Origin: VXNE01 sp965116625
GTDB taxonomy: Bacteria; Pseudomonadota; Gammaproteobacteria; Pseudomonadales; Azotimanducaceae
Assembly (NCBI GenBank): GCA_965116625.1
Contig: OZ220717.1
Coordinates: 4,154,001 to 4,218,000, forward strand
Length of the DNA: 64,000 bases
Reading direction: 5' to 3'
Each line of letters opens with the position of its first letter. Position 1 is the first letter of the stretch. A program made the translations under genes and the position numbers. Under the pieces are notes generated by a model. The model searched no databases. It was given only the letters and a program-made list of their open reading frames with translations, and had not been told where the DNA came from. Positions 32,953-40,302 of this stretch are shown here, in pieces.

Positions 32953-35415
32953 ATGCGCGCCGAAACGACACTGGCTGCCGCTCGGGACGGCGAACTGCCG
33001 GACGCCGCGGCCGCGCTTGCGCTGGCCGATTTCCCGGACACGCGCGCACTCGCAGGCATCGCCGCGACGCTGCGCGACCGCGAGTTCCTGAACGTCGTCA
33101 CCTACTCGCGCAAGGTCTTCATTCCACTGACCCATCTCTGCCGCGACGTCTGCCACTACTGCACCTTCGCCCAGACACCGTCCCGGCTCGACCATCCCTA
33201 CATGCCGCTCGACCGCGTGCTGGAAGTCGCCCGCCAGGGCGCTGAACTCGGCTGCAAGGAGGCGCTCTTCACCCTGGGCGAGAAGCCCGAGTTGCGCTAC
33301 CGGGCGGCGCGCGAGGCGCTGGAGCGCATGGGGTACGAAACCACCATCGACTACCTCCGCGATGCCGCCGCGGCGGTGCTCGAAGAAACCGGGCTCCTGC
33401 CGCACCTGAATCCCGGCAACATGACCCCGGACGACATCGCCTCGCTGCGACCGGTGTCGCCGTCCATGGGCATCATGCTCGAGTCGGCGTCCGAGCGGCT
33501 GACGGAGCGCGGCATGCCCCACTACGGTTCCCCGGACAAGGTGCCCGCCGTCCGCCTACAGACGCTCGCCGACGGCGGCGCTCGGGGCGTGCCCTTCACG
33601 ACCGGCATCCTGATCGGGATCGGCGAGACCCGCCGGGAGCGGATCGAGTCACTGCTCGCGATCCGCGATGCGCACGAGTCGCACGGCCATATCCAGGAAG
33701 TCATCATCCAGAACTTCCGCGCCAAGCCCGACACCAAGATGCGCCATGCGCCGGAACCGAGCCTCGACGAACTGCTATGGACCATCGCCGTCGCCCGCAT
33801 CGTGTTCGGCGTGTCCATGAGCATCCAGGCGCCACCAAACCTGAGCCCCGGCGTACTGCGGCAGATCGTGGCCGCAGGCATCAACGACTGGGGCGGCGTC
33901 TCCCCGCTGACACCCGATTTCGTGAATCCCGAAGCGCCCTGGCCGCATCTCGATGAACTGGCCCGCGAGACCGCCCTGGCGGGCAGGCACCTGCAGGAGC
34001 GCCTGACCATCTACCCCGCCTATGCGCGCGAGCCGGACCGCTGGCTCGATGCCGGGCTGAAGCGGCGCGTGCTCGACATGACCGACGGCGAAGGCTTTCC
34101 GCGCACGGACGGCTGGTCGCCCGGCGCCGTCGACGCACCGCCGAAAGCCACGCTGGAACGCATCTACACACCGCCTCGCGGGGAGGGAGTCTCCGCCGAC
34201 CTGCGGCAGATTCTCGCGCGTGCCGCGGACGGCAGCGACCTCGACGAGGCGAACCTGGTACGCCTGATCCGCGCACGGGGCGACGACTTCAACGCCGTCG
34301 TGCACGCCGCCGACCGGCTCCGCGCAGAGGTCAACAGCGACGTCGTCAGCTACGTCGTCAACCGCAACATCAACTACACCAACATCTGCTACTTCAAATG
34401 CCGCTTCTGCGCCTTCTCCAAGGGCAAGCTGGCCGAGAACCTCAGGGGCCGCCCGTACGATCTCGGCCGCGAGGAAATCCAGCGGCGCGTGCGCGAAGCA
34501 TGGGACCGGGGCGGAACGGAGGTCTGCCTGCAGGGCGGCATCCATCCGGAGTACACGGGCGAGACCTACATGGAGATCGCCCGCGCGGTGAAGGAAGCGG
34601 TGCCTGACATGCACGTGCATGCGTTCTCGCCGCTGGAAGTATGGCAAGGTGCGGCGACATCGGACTCGAGCGTCAGGGAGCACCTCGAGGCGCTGCGTAA
34701 CGCCGGACTCGATACGCTACCCGGCACCGCGGCGGAAATCCTCGACGACGAGGTGCGCGCGGTTATCTGCCCGGACAAGATCAACACGGAACAGTGGCTT
34801 GAGGTCATGGAAACCGCCCACGAAGTCGGTTTCCGCACCACCGCGACGATCATGTACGGCCATGTCGACCAACCGAAACACTGGGCCAGGCACCTGCTTC
34901 GCATCCGCGCGCTGCAGAAACGCACCGGAGGTTTCACCGAGTTCGTGCCACTGCCGTTCGTGCACATGGAGGCCCCGCTCTATCTCCGGGGCGGCGCCCG
35001 TCGGGGTCCCACGTTCCGCGAGGCGATCCTGGTGCATGCCGTCGCCCGGCTCGCGCTGCATCCGCACATCACCAACATCCAGGCCAGCTGGGTGAAAATG
35101 GGCCACGAAGGCGTCGTGGCCGCGCTGAACGCGGGCTGCAACGACCTGGGGGGCACCCTGATGAACGAGAGCATCACCCGGGCCGCAGGCGCCAGTCACG
35201 GACAGGAGACCTCGCCCCAACGCATGCGGTCTTTGATCGAGTCCGCGGGCCGAACGCCGAAACAGCGCACGACGGTCTACGGCGACGTCGACCCCGAGCG
35301 CATCCGGGCGGGACTTGCCGCCGGCGACCTCGCCGCGATCGTCAACACTCCCGCACGCAAGTACGAGCGAGTCCGGACCCGTGAACTGGTCCGGAACGAA
35401 GCGTCTACGCCGTAG
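32953..35415 (+). CDS. fbiC: FO synthase, fused CofG/CofH (FbiC)
   Basis: 820 residues with two radical-SAM domains. The first [4Fe-4S] motif is CRDVCHYC (Cys63, 67, 70), the CofG half; the second is CYFKCRFC (Cys479, 483, 486), the CofH half. Together they make the deazaflavin FO from tyrosine and the ribityl-diaminouracil of riboflavin synthesis. SAM-site blocks and SMGIMLESASERL, IIQNFRAKPDTKM, and CLQGGIHPEYTGETY are typical. Fusion order CofG-CofH is the bacterial (actinobacterial-type) arrangement. Last gene of the array. Confidence 0.95.
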   Translation: MRAETTLAAARDGELPDAAAALALADFPDTRALAGIAATLRDREFLNVVTYSRKVFIPLTHLCRDVCHYCTFAQTPSRLDHPYMPLDRVLEVARQGAELGCKEALFTLGEKPELRYRAAREALERMGYETTIDYLRDAAAAVLEETGLLPHLNPGNMTPDDIASLRPVSPSMGIMLESASERLTERGMPHYGSPDKVPAVRLQTLADGGARGVPFTTGILIGIGETRRERIESLLAIRDAHESHGHIQEVIIQNFRAKPDTKMRHAPEPSLDELLWTIAVARIVFGVSMSIQAPPNLSPGVLRQIVAAGINDWGGVSPLTPDFVNPEAPWPHLDELARETALAGRHLQERLTIYPAYAREPDRWLDAGLKRRVLDMTDGEGFPRTDGWSPGAVDAPPKATLERIYTPPRGEGVSADLRQILARAADGSDLDEANLVRLIRARGDDFNAVVHAADRLRAEVNSDVVSYVVNRNINYTNICYFKCRFCAFSKGKLAENLRGRPYDLGREEIQRRVREAWDRGGTEVCLQGGIHPEYTGETYMEIARAVKEAVPDMHVHAFSPLEVWQGAATSDSSVREHLEALRNAGLDTLPGTAAEILDDEVRAVICPDKINTEQWLEVMETAHEVGFRTTATIMYGHVDQPKHWARHLLRIRALQKRTGGFTEFVPLPFVHMEAPLYLRGGARRGPTFREAILVHAVARLALHPHITNIQASWVKMGHEGVVAALNAGCNDLGGTLMNESITRAAGASHGQETSPQRMRSLIESAGRTPKQRTTVYGDVDPERIRAGLAAGDLAAIVNTPARKYERVRTRELVRNEASTP

Positions 35416-35470
35416 CGAGATCGGCAGCGAAGACCTGAATGCGGGACCGACGCCCCGCATCCCGCGCCCC

Positions 35471-35494
35471 GACCGGCGCTGCGTGCCGTTCTAC
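35471..35494 (+). repeat. Possible degenerate fragment of the dispersed hairpin repeat
   Basis: 24 bases after fbiC that match the distal hairpin end of the elements at 3721 and 11795 at about 20 positions (core GCGTGCCGTTC). Same orientation relative to the upstream gene as the other two copies. The rest of the element is not recognisable, so this may be chance. Confidence 0.35.
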
Positions 35495-35510
35495 TGCTTG
35501 GCATCAACCG

Positions 35511-37466
35511 TCACCAAGTTCGCTCGGCCAACTTCATAAGTTCCTTCCGAAACCTTAAGTTCTTCTTCCGGCCCCAGTCTTCGCGATGGTGAACCATATC
35601 GACGACCTCCCGGTCGGAATGTGTCTTGAGCACATTGCGGCGCCGCGTCGGCATCGGACAATCGACGGCATCGGAGCCCGGCAGCGGAACTTCCGCGGAA
35701 ACATCCTCCGGAATCTCCGCGAACTGCGGGCTCAGGGCCGGCGGCATCACTTCGCCGTCGCGGCCGACAAAGACCACGTCGCCGTCCTCGATCACGATGT
35801 GGTAGGCGCCGTGGTGCAGCAGCCGATGATGGGCGCTGCACAGCAGGACCAGGTTCTCGAGACAGGTCTCCCCGCCATCGATCCAGTGCCGGACGTGATG
35901 CGCCTCGACGTAGCGCTGATGCGCGCAGCCCGGGAAGGAGCCTTCAGCCGGGGAGCGCGAGGGGATACCCCTCGCAAGAAAACGGCAGCGGTTCTTGTCG
36001 CGCAGCTTCAGCGCCCGCAGCAGCCGCCCCGGCACGATCCGGCTGCGGCGCTCGTAGTTGAGCAGGTTGCCCTTGGCGTCCTCGATGTACTCCGTGAGAT
36101 CCGCGTCGCAGGCGATGTGCCGGGCGTCCTCCTCGTCGATGCCCCAGTCGCGCTCGACGTGGTAGCGCGCGCCGCCCGCCGACTGCTTGGCCAACTCGTT
36201 GCGGCCGATGGTCAGCATCACCTCGTAGCGCCGGCCGGTGCGGCGCCGCTTCCAGGAGCCTTCAGCCGGGGGAGCTTCCCCGACGGCTGACGCGTAAGGA
36301 AGCGCTGGCATTTCCCCCGTCGTCGGAGGCGTACTTCCATGGAAAGCCGCGCGCGTCGCCAGGCAGTGCTCGGCCATGTCCACCAGCGCGTCGGCATAGC
36401 GCTGCTCCCGGCTCGACCACGCGAACTCCAGCCAGTCCGGCAGACCGTCCGCTTCCGCGGAAACATCTCCGGGAACGTCCCCGTCGATCGAGGCGGCGCT
36501 CGAATCCCGCGCGAAGACGTCCTCGCCGCTCGCGCGATCGGCCTGCGATTCCGCGGAAACGTCTTCGGAAGCGTCCACGTCGGTGACGGCGGCAGCCTCG
36601 ACCTGCGGGCAGGCCTCGTCGCCGTTGTACTCGCTCGCGCGATCGGCCTGCGTTTCCGCGAAAACATCGGTCGCCTCCGATTCGGCCCGCGACATCATCT
36701 CTTGGGCATCGATCGCTCCAACACCTTCGACCGGCTCCTCCCCGGACCCCTCCTCCGCCGCGGGTTCGGCATTCCCCGGCCGACACATGGCCGCCAGCCA
36801 TTCCCCATTGCGCGCCTCGCTCTCGTCCCTCCTGCCGTCGACCACCTGCTGCAGCGCGTTGATGACCAGCGCGCCCCGCTCCGCCGGCACCGCCGCGGTG
36901 ATGACCAGCATGCCGTCCTCGTAGTGCCAGCTTAAGCCTCGCCGCTCCTCGCTGCTGGCGCGCCTGCGGCTCCCGCCGACCCGCTCGCAGGTCCGCACCA
37001 GGCTCTCCAACTGCGCCGCGCTGCCGCCTTCGGCGATCGCCAGCAGCATCGCGTCGGTGTGCGGCGTCGCCACCCGGGTGATGGCACGCACCTTGGAATA
37101 GCTGATCGCGCCGTCGCGAAAGGCCGCGTCGATGTGCGGCAGTCGCTCCAGCGCCCGGCCGATGCGGATGCGCTCCCGGGAAGCGCAGGGCCCCAGGCCG
37201 CAGCGGTGGTCGAGCCAGTTGCCGAGACTGCAGTAGCCGCCCTCGCGCCAGGACCGGATGCGCTCCATGGCGGCGATGAGCTTGACGAAGCGCCAGTCGG
37301 CGAGGTTGATGCGGGCCGCCATGTCGGTGACGGCGCGGCGCAGCTCGCCGGGGTCGTCGGGAATGAAATCGAGGCGATCGGGGTCCGCTTCGGGAAGGAC
37401 ACTCTCGGTGGCTGGATCGGGCGTGAAGTCGACATGCTGGACGATTTCTTCGGTCGGGACGGACAT
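35511..37466 (-). CDS. DUF222 domain / HNH endonuclease protein with in-frame palindromic insertions
   Basis: 651 residues. N-terminal DUF222 (WREGGYCSLGNWLDHRCGLG, SYSKVRAITRVATPHT), an acidic repetitive middle (about 230-330) with recurring DVSAE/QADRAS units, and a C-terminal HNH nuclease: NRCRF ... FPGCAHQRYVEAHHVRHWIDGGETCLENLVLLCSAHHRLLH. The zinc knuckle, normally CRF(P)GC, is split by 14 residues (497-510) encoded by a palindromic element at 35937-35978; a second partial copy encodes residues near 398-405. Such proteins are often in mobile or multicopy families. Nuclease activity may survive if the insertion loops out. HNH His and Cys residues are retained. Confidence 0.82.
   Translation of the reverse strand: MSVPTEEIVQHVDFTPDPATESVLPEADPDRLDFIPDDPGELRRAVTDMAARINLADWRFVKLIAAMERIRSWREGGYCSLGNWLDHRCGLGPCASRERIRIGRALERLPHIDAAFRDGAISYSKVRAITRVATPHTDAMLLAIAEGGSAAQLESLVRTCERVGGSRRRASSEERRGLSWHYEDGMLVITAAVPAERGALVINALQQVVDGRRDESEARNGEWLAAMCRPGNAEPAAEEGSGEEPVEGVGAIDAQEMMSRAESEATDVFAETQADRASEYNGDEACPQVEAAAVTDVDASEDVSAESQADRASGEDVFARDSSAASIDGDVPGDVSAEADGLPDWLEFAWSSREQRYADALVDMAEHCLATRAAFHGSTPPTTGEMPALPYASAVGEAPPAEGSWKRRRTGRRYEVMLTIGRNELAKQSAGGARYHVERDWGIDEEDARHIACDADLTEYIEDAKGNLLNYERRSRIVPGRLLRALKLRDKNRCRFLARGIPSRSPAEGSFPGCAHQRYVEAHHVRHWIDGGETCLENLVLLCSAHHRLLHHGAYHIVIEDGDVVFVGRDGEVMPPALSPQFAEIPEDVSAEVPLPGSDAVDCPMPTRRRNVLKTHSDREVVDMVHHREDWGRKKNLRFRKELMKLAERTW
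35937..35978. repeat. Palindromic element inside the HNH zinc knuckle
   Basis: Member of the GAGCCTTCAGCCGGGGAGC / GCGAGGGG-loop-CCCCTCGC family. The hairpin arms are perfect (8 bp, ATA loop). Inserted in frame in the DUF222/HNH gene, in the orientation opposite to the copies in aceF relative to the host gene. Confidence 0.88.
36254..36275. repeat. Partial palindromic element in DUF222 gene
   Basis: AGGAGCCTTCAGCCGGGGGAGC matches the left half of the element at 35937 and in aceF; the hairpin half is replaced by unrelated sequence. Encodes PPAEGSW in frame. Confidence 0.65.
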
Positions 37467-37857
37467 GCTGGGAGACCTTGATGCGGAGGCTTTCTAATAC
37501 TGTCTATATTACCAGTATCACAGTCCTTTATCATTGTTTTTATTGAGTAATATCGGAATTCTCTCCTGCCGGTCCGCCCCTGGATCGAGGCGATGCGTTC
37601 GGCGGGGTTGTCCACGCTTTGTCCACGGCGCCGGACCCCGACACTGAAGAGGCGCGGTGGTCAAAGGGTGGGCAACCCCACGACGGCAACCCACGACGAC
37701 GACGCCCATGAGGCGAACCGACAGCGCACCAGCGAGGCACTCGCCGGCACCGTACCTAATGACCTTTACAGACCGTGCCAACACCGATAGCGCGCCAGCA
37801 AGCTTTCACCTCCGGCCTCGATGTCGTCCGCCCCGTTTCCCCGGGAGCGCCGCCCGC
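37467..37857. other. 391-base region without a supported gene
   Basis: Between the DUF222/HNH start and the nuclease stop. Its first 90 bases are clearly AT-richer than the rest of the window (including the inverted repeat), consistent with a promoter or recently acquired DNA. Further on are two direct TTGTCCAC words (about 37607-37624). Short frames exist but none has an SD or coding character. Confidence 0.6.
37497..37518. promoter_or_regulatory. Inverted repeat upstream of DUF222/HNH gene
   Basis: ATACTG (37497-37502) and CAGTAT (37513-37518) flank a 10-base AT-rich spacer, 30 bases upstream of the DUF222 ATG. The minus strand also offers TGG-TAATAT as an extended -10. Placement fits an operator overlapping the promoter, but no regulator is identified. 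Confidence 0.35.
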
Positions 37858-38511
37858 CTATCTTGACCCGCGGCAGATCTTCTCGCAGGGCACGCCGTCA
37901 CCATCGCCGTCGATACGCGTCAAGCCGCATCGCCGGAGATAGAAGAGCGCTTCGGCGCAGGATGTCATCTCGCGACAATAGGTCTTCCGGCCGCAGGTGA
38001 AGGAAGTCGCCTGGGTCGCGGACGCAAACCCGGGCGTCTTAGACTGGCGCTCGCCACGACGCCATTCCCAGGGTGGGACATGCTGGGCCATCGGCAACGA
38101 CCAGAGGCCCGTACCGGCCTCCCGCGCGCGCCGCTCATCGTCGAGCAACGACTGGTCGGTGAGGTATTGGCGATACGCCCATGCGTGACCCTCCCGCACC
38201 ATCTCGCGGTTGATGTCGCGTTCGTCGAGGTAGATCTTCCCCAGCAGGCGTTCGTAGCGGTCCCTACCTTCGGGCAGCACGCGAACCTGGCGCCGAAACA
38301 CCTTCTCCCCCAGCGCCTGCCTCGCCCTGGTGCCCCACGGCTGGCCGCGTTCCGGGGTATCGATTTCAGTCAGCCGGAAACGCTCCTGGGAAGGGCGTCC
38401 GTCCCTTTCGACTAACAGGGTGACAGTATCGCCATCCGCGATGCCGACAACGACGGCATCGAGACAGGAGCCGGTGTCGCAGGCATCCGCGATTGCGAGG
38501 CCTGCCGACAA
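37858..38511 (-). CDS. Thermonuclease-like (SNase) protein with C-terminal excalibur-type domain
   Basis: 217 residues as read. SNase-like fold: VVVGIADGDTVTLLV, RFRLTEIDTPERGQPWGTRAR, RYERLLGKIYLDERDINREMVREGHAWAYRQYL, matching the Ca-dependent nuclease active-site strands. The C-terminus has Cys-rich CREMTSCAEALFYLRRCG and DGDGDGVPCE, an excalibur-type calcium motif. A hydrophobic signal-like stretch (ALLATCFALSAGLAIADA) lies across the putative TTG start, but upstream in frame there is a stop and no ATG/GTG/TTG. So either a rare start codon is used or a frameshift has removed the true N-terminus. Confidence 0.78.
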   Translation of the reverse strand: MSAGLAIADACDTGSCLDAVVVGIADGDTVTLLVERDGRPSQERFRLTEIDTPERGQPWGTRARQALGEKVFRRQVRVLPEGRDRYERLLGKIYLDERDINREMVREGHAWAYRQYLTDQSLLDDERRAREAGTGLWSLPMAQHVPPWEWRRGERQSKTPGFASATQATSFTCGRKTYCREMTSCAEALFYLRRCGLTRIDGDGDGVPCEKICRGSR

Positions 38512-38855
38512 TGCGAAACAGGTCGCGAGTAGCGCCCGGATGGCCGATCTCCCACGGAAACTGTGGTCACTATCCTACAGCGCTCGACCTGCCCGGGGAA
38601 CGAACATTGCGCCCTGCCATCACAGCGGATCAGTGAGCAACCGGAGAGCGGTTCGCCCCGCCATGTCTTCTGCGCTGCGAGGGAGGCGGAACTCGACCAG
38701 AGCAACAAATGAGCAGCCCGTCCGAGACGATGTGTTCGGTTGACGCGCTCAAACGGTGGCGCAGGCTTACTCTAGCTGGACGAAAGTGCCGATCCGAAGC
38801 CGGGTCGCCCGCAGTTGGCCAGCGCTGCCGATGGCGGCGCGGTTGTCGTCTTCAG
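38512..38855. other. 344-base region without a supported gene
   Basis: Lies between the nuclease and the stop of the sigma-factor fusion gene, both minus strand. I see no gene, tRNA or repeat family here; it should contain the nuclease promoter, but no clear -35/-10 pair stands out. Confidence 0.5.
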
Positions 38856-40235
38856 CTACCGCGAACCTCGCGCCGCAACGAAGAAGGCGCGGGCGGTCGC
38901 CTCATCCTCCGCCGCGACAATCGACTCCCGCTCGTCGCCGAATCCGACGAAACGTCCGTCGTCCTCCGCCCAGATCCAGAACGACCTGCCCGTGGGGCCT
39001 GGAAGCCTGACCTCGTAGGCGTGACTAAGGCCCGTCGGAGGGCCTTTGCGCCCGGCATAGCGCCCCGCGAGCGGAACCACGGCCCAGTGGCGGCCGACAA
39101 GGTCTCGCTCGAAGCACAGCACGCGAACAGGCCAGTTCGCCTCGCGGTCGCGCGGCCTTGCACAGGCGTAAAGTCCCATCAGGGCATCGGGAACGATGGG
39201 GCCGTCTCCTTCTTCGTTCACCGTAAGCGTTGGTTCCCCTCGCTTGCCTCGAACGGACAGGCCGCCGCTTCCGGCCGACGTGAAGACGGCATCCTCGTCG
39301 TAGGTCATACCCCGTTTCGCCATCATTGCTGCCGCCTTTGGCGTCGCTCCTTCGGCGCTTCGGAACGTGCGCCAGGAAAAGCGCTCGGCATTGGTAAGGA
39401 CCAAGTCCGTTTCGAACCAAAGACGCGCTTCCGCAGACTCCGGGCAGTCCCCCAAAGTGGGTTCCATGGAGATATCCATCCGCTTATGGACGTTGACCGT
39501 GCCATCCGACTCCAGTCTCGCCGAGATGTGCCCCAAACCGCAGGCCGCCCCTTCGGAGTGATGAACGATCCATACGTCCCGCCACCGCGCCGCAAATGCT
39601 CGGTTTCCGTTCACTGCATCTCGCATGGTTTCTCCTCTTCTATGGTCCTGCGATGACACCTCAAGAACGCCTTTTGCCGACAAGGCATCCCGCAGCCTGA
39701 CGATGCCCCGTGAAAGCCGGGAAGCTACCGTGCCAGGCCGGCAGTCCAGGGCCTCGGCGATCTCCCGGTAGCTCAGACCTTCGAAGTAGCGCTTCAGCAG
39801 CGGTCCCCGGAACTGGTCCTCCAATGCCTCGACCTCGGCCAACACGGCGTCGAGAAGCCGCGTGCGGCCGACAGATTCCGCCAAATCTGGCTCGCCCCCA
39901 GGTTCGCCCAAACGAAGACTCTCCTGCTCCCGGCGCCGGCGGCGCATCGTCTTCCGAAGTGCGTCCATCGCCGAGGTGGAGATGATCACGCTCCACCAGC
40001 CCAGCGGATTCGCCACTTCACCGTTCGTCGGGGTCGAGTCCATCAGGCGCAGGATCGATGTCTGCACCACATCCTCGGCTTCTTCCGCGTAGTACGCCCG
40101 CGCCTTTGCGATCGCCCAAGGGCGGTGCCGGCTGACGAATGCCGCGAGGGCATCGTCGTCCCCATCGCGGTAGAACCGCTTCAGCAACGTCTTGTCGTCG
40201 ATCTCAGGCAACTGTTCACACTCGTCCTGCCCCAT
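38856..40235 (-). CDS. ECF-type RNA polymerase sigma factor fused in frame to an unknown C-terminal domain
   Basis: 459 residues from MGQDECEQLPEID. Residues 1-195 are an ECF sigma factor: region 2 with FVSRHRPWAIAKARAYYAEEAEDVVQTSILRLMD, and region 4 with FEGLSYREIAEALDCRPGTVASRLSRGIVRLRDAL. Residues 204-459 form an unrecognised, beta-rich domain (VWIVHHSEGAACGLGHI; ending in WIWAEDDGRFVGFGDERE). A strong SD, AGGAGA, precedes Met204 by 4 bases, so the second half may also be made alone (38856-39626). No anti-sigma factor is evident next to it; the C-terminal part could be a built-in regulator. Confidence 0.7.
   Translation of the reverse strand: MGQDECEQLPEIDDKTLLKRFYRDGDDDALAAFVSRHRPWAIAKARAYYAEEAEDVVQTSILRLMDSTPTNGEVANPLGWWSVIISTSAMDALRKTMRRRRREQESLRLGEPGGEPDLAESVGRTRLLDAVLAEVEALEDQFRGPLLKRYFEGLSYREIAEALDCRPGTVASRLSRGIVRLRDALSAKGVLEVSSQDHRRGETMRDAVNGNRAFAARWRDVWIVHHSEGAACGLGHISARLESDGTVNVHKRMDISMEPTLGDCPESAEARLWFETDLVLTNAERFSWRTFRSAEGATPKAAAMMAKRGMTYDEDAVFTSAGSGGLSVRGKRGEPTLTVNEEGDGPIVPDALMGLYACARPRDREANWPVRVLCFERDLVGRHWAVVPLAGRYAGRKGPPTGLSHAYEVRLPGPTGRSFWIWAEDDGRFVGFGDERESIVAAEDEATARAFFVAARGSR
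39627..39636 (-). promoter_or_regulatory. Internal Shine-Dalgarno within the sigma fusion gene
   Basis: On the minus strand AGGAGA then AACC then ATG (39626), a near-ideal ribosome site embedded in the open frame. It suggests that the downstream 256 codons were, or still are, a separate cistron. Confidence 0.6.
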
Positions 40236-40302
40236 TGGACGCCACCGACGCAGGTTTTCTTCCGCACGAGTTCTCCGAGGCAGTGTCCGCCCGACGATCC
40301 GG

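Noticed and set aside
37607..37624. Two TTGTCCAC direct repeats resembling DnaA boxes
   Set aside because: Each departs from the DnaA consensus at two positions and there is no cluster, AT-rich unwinding element of origin type, or dnaA/dnaN neighbour.
38709..39656. Long plus-strand frame antisense to the sigma fusion gene
   Set aside because: Composition is that of a GC-rich antisense shadow; no domain, and the minus strand encodes recognisable sigma regions.
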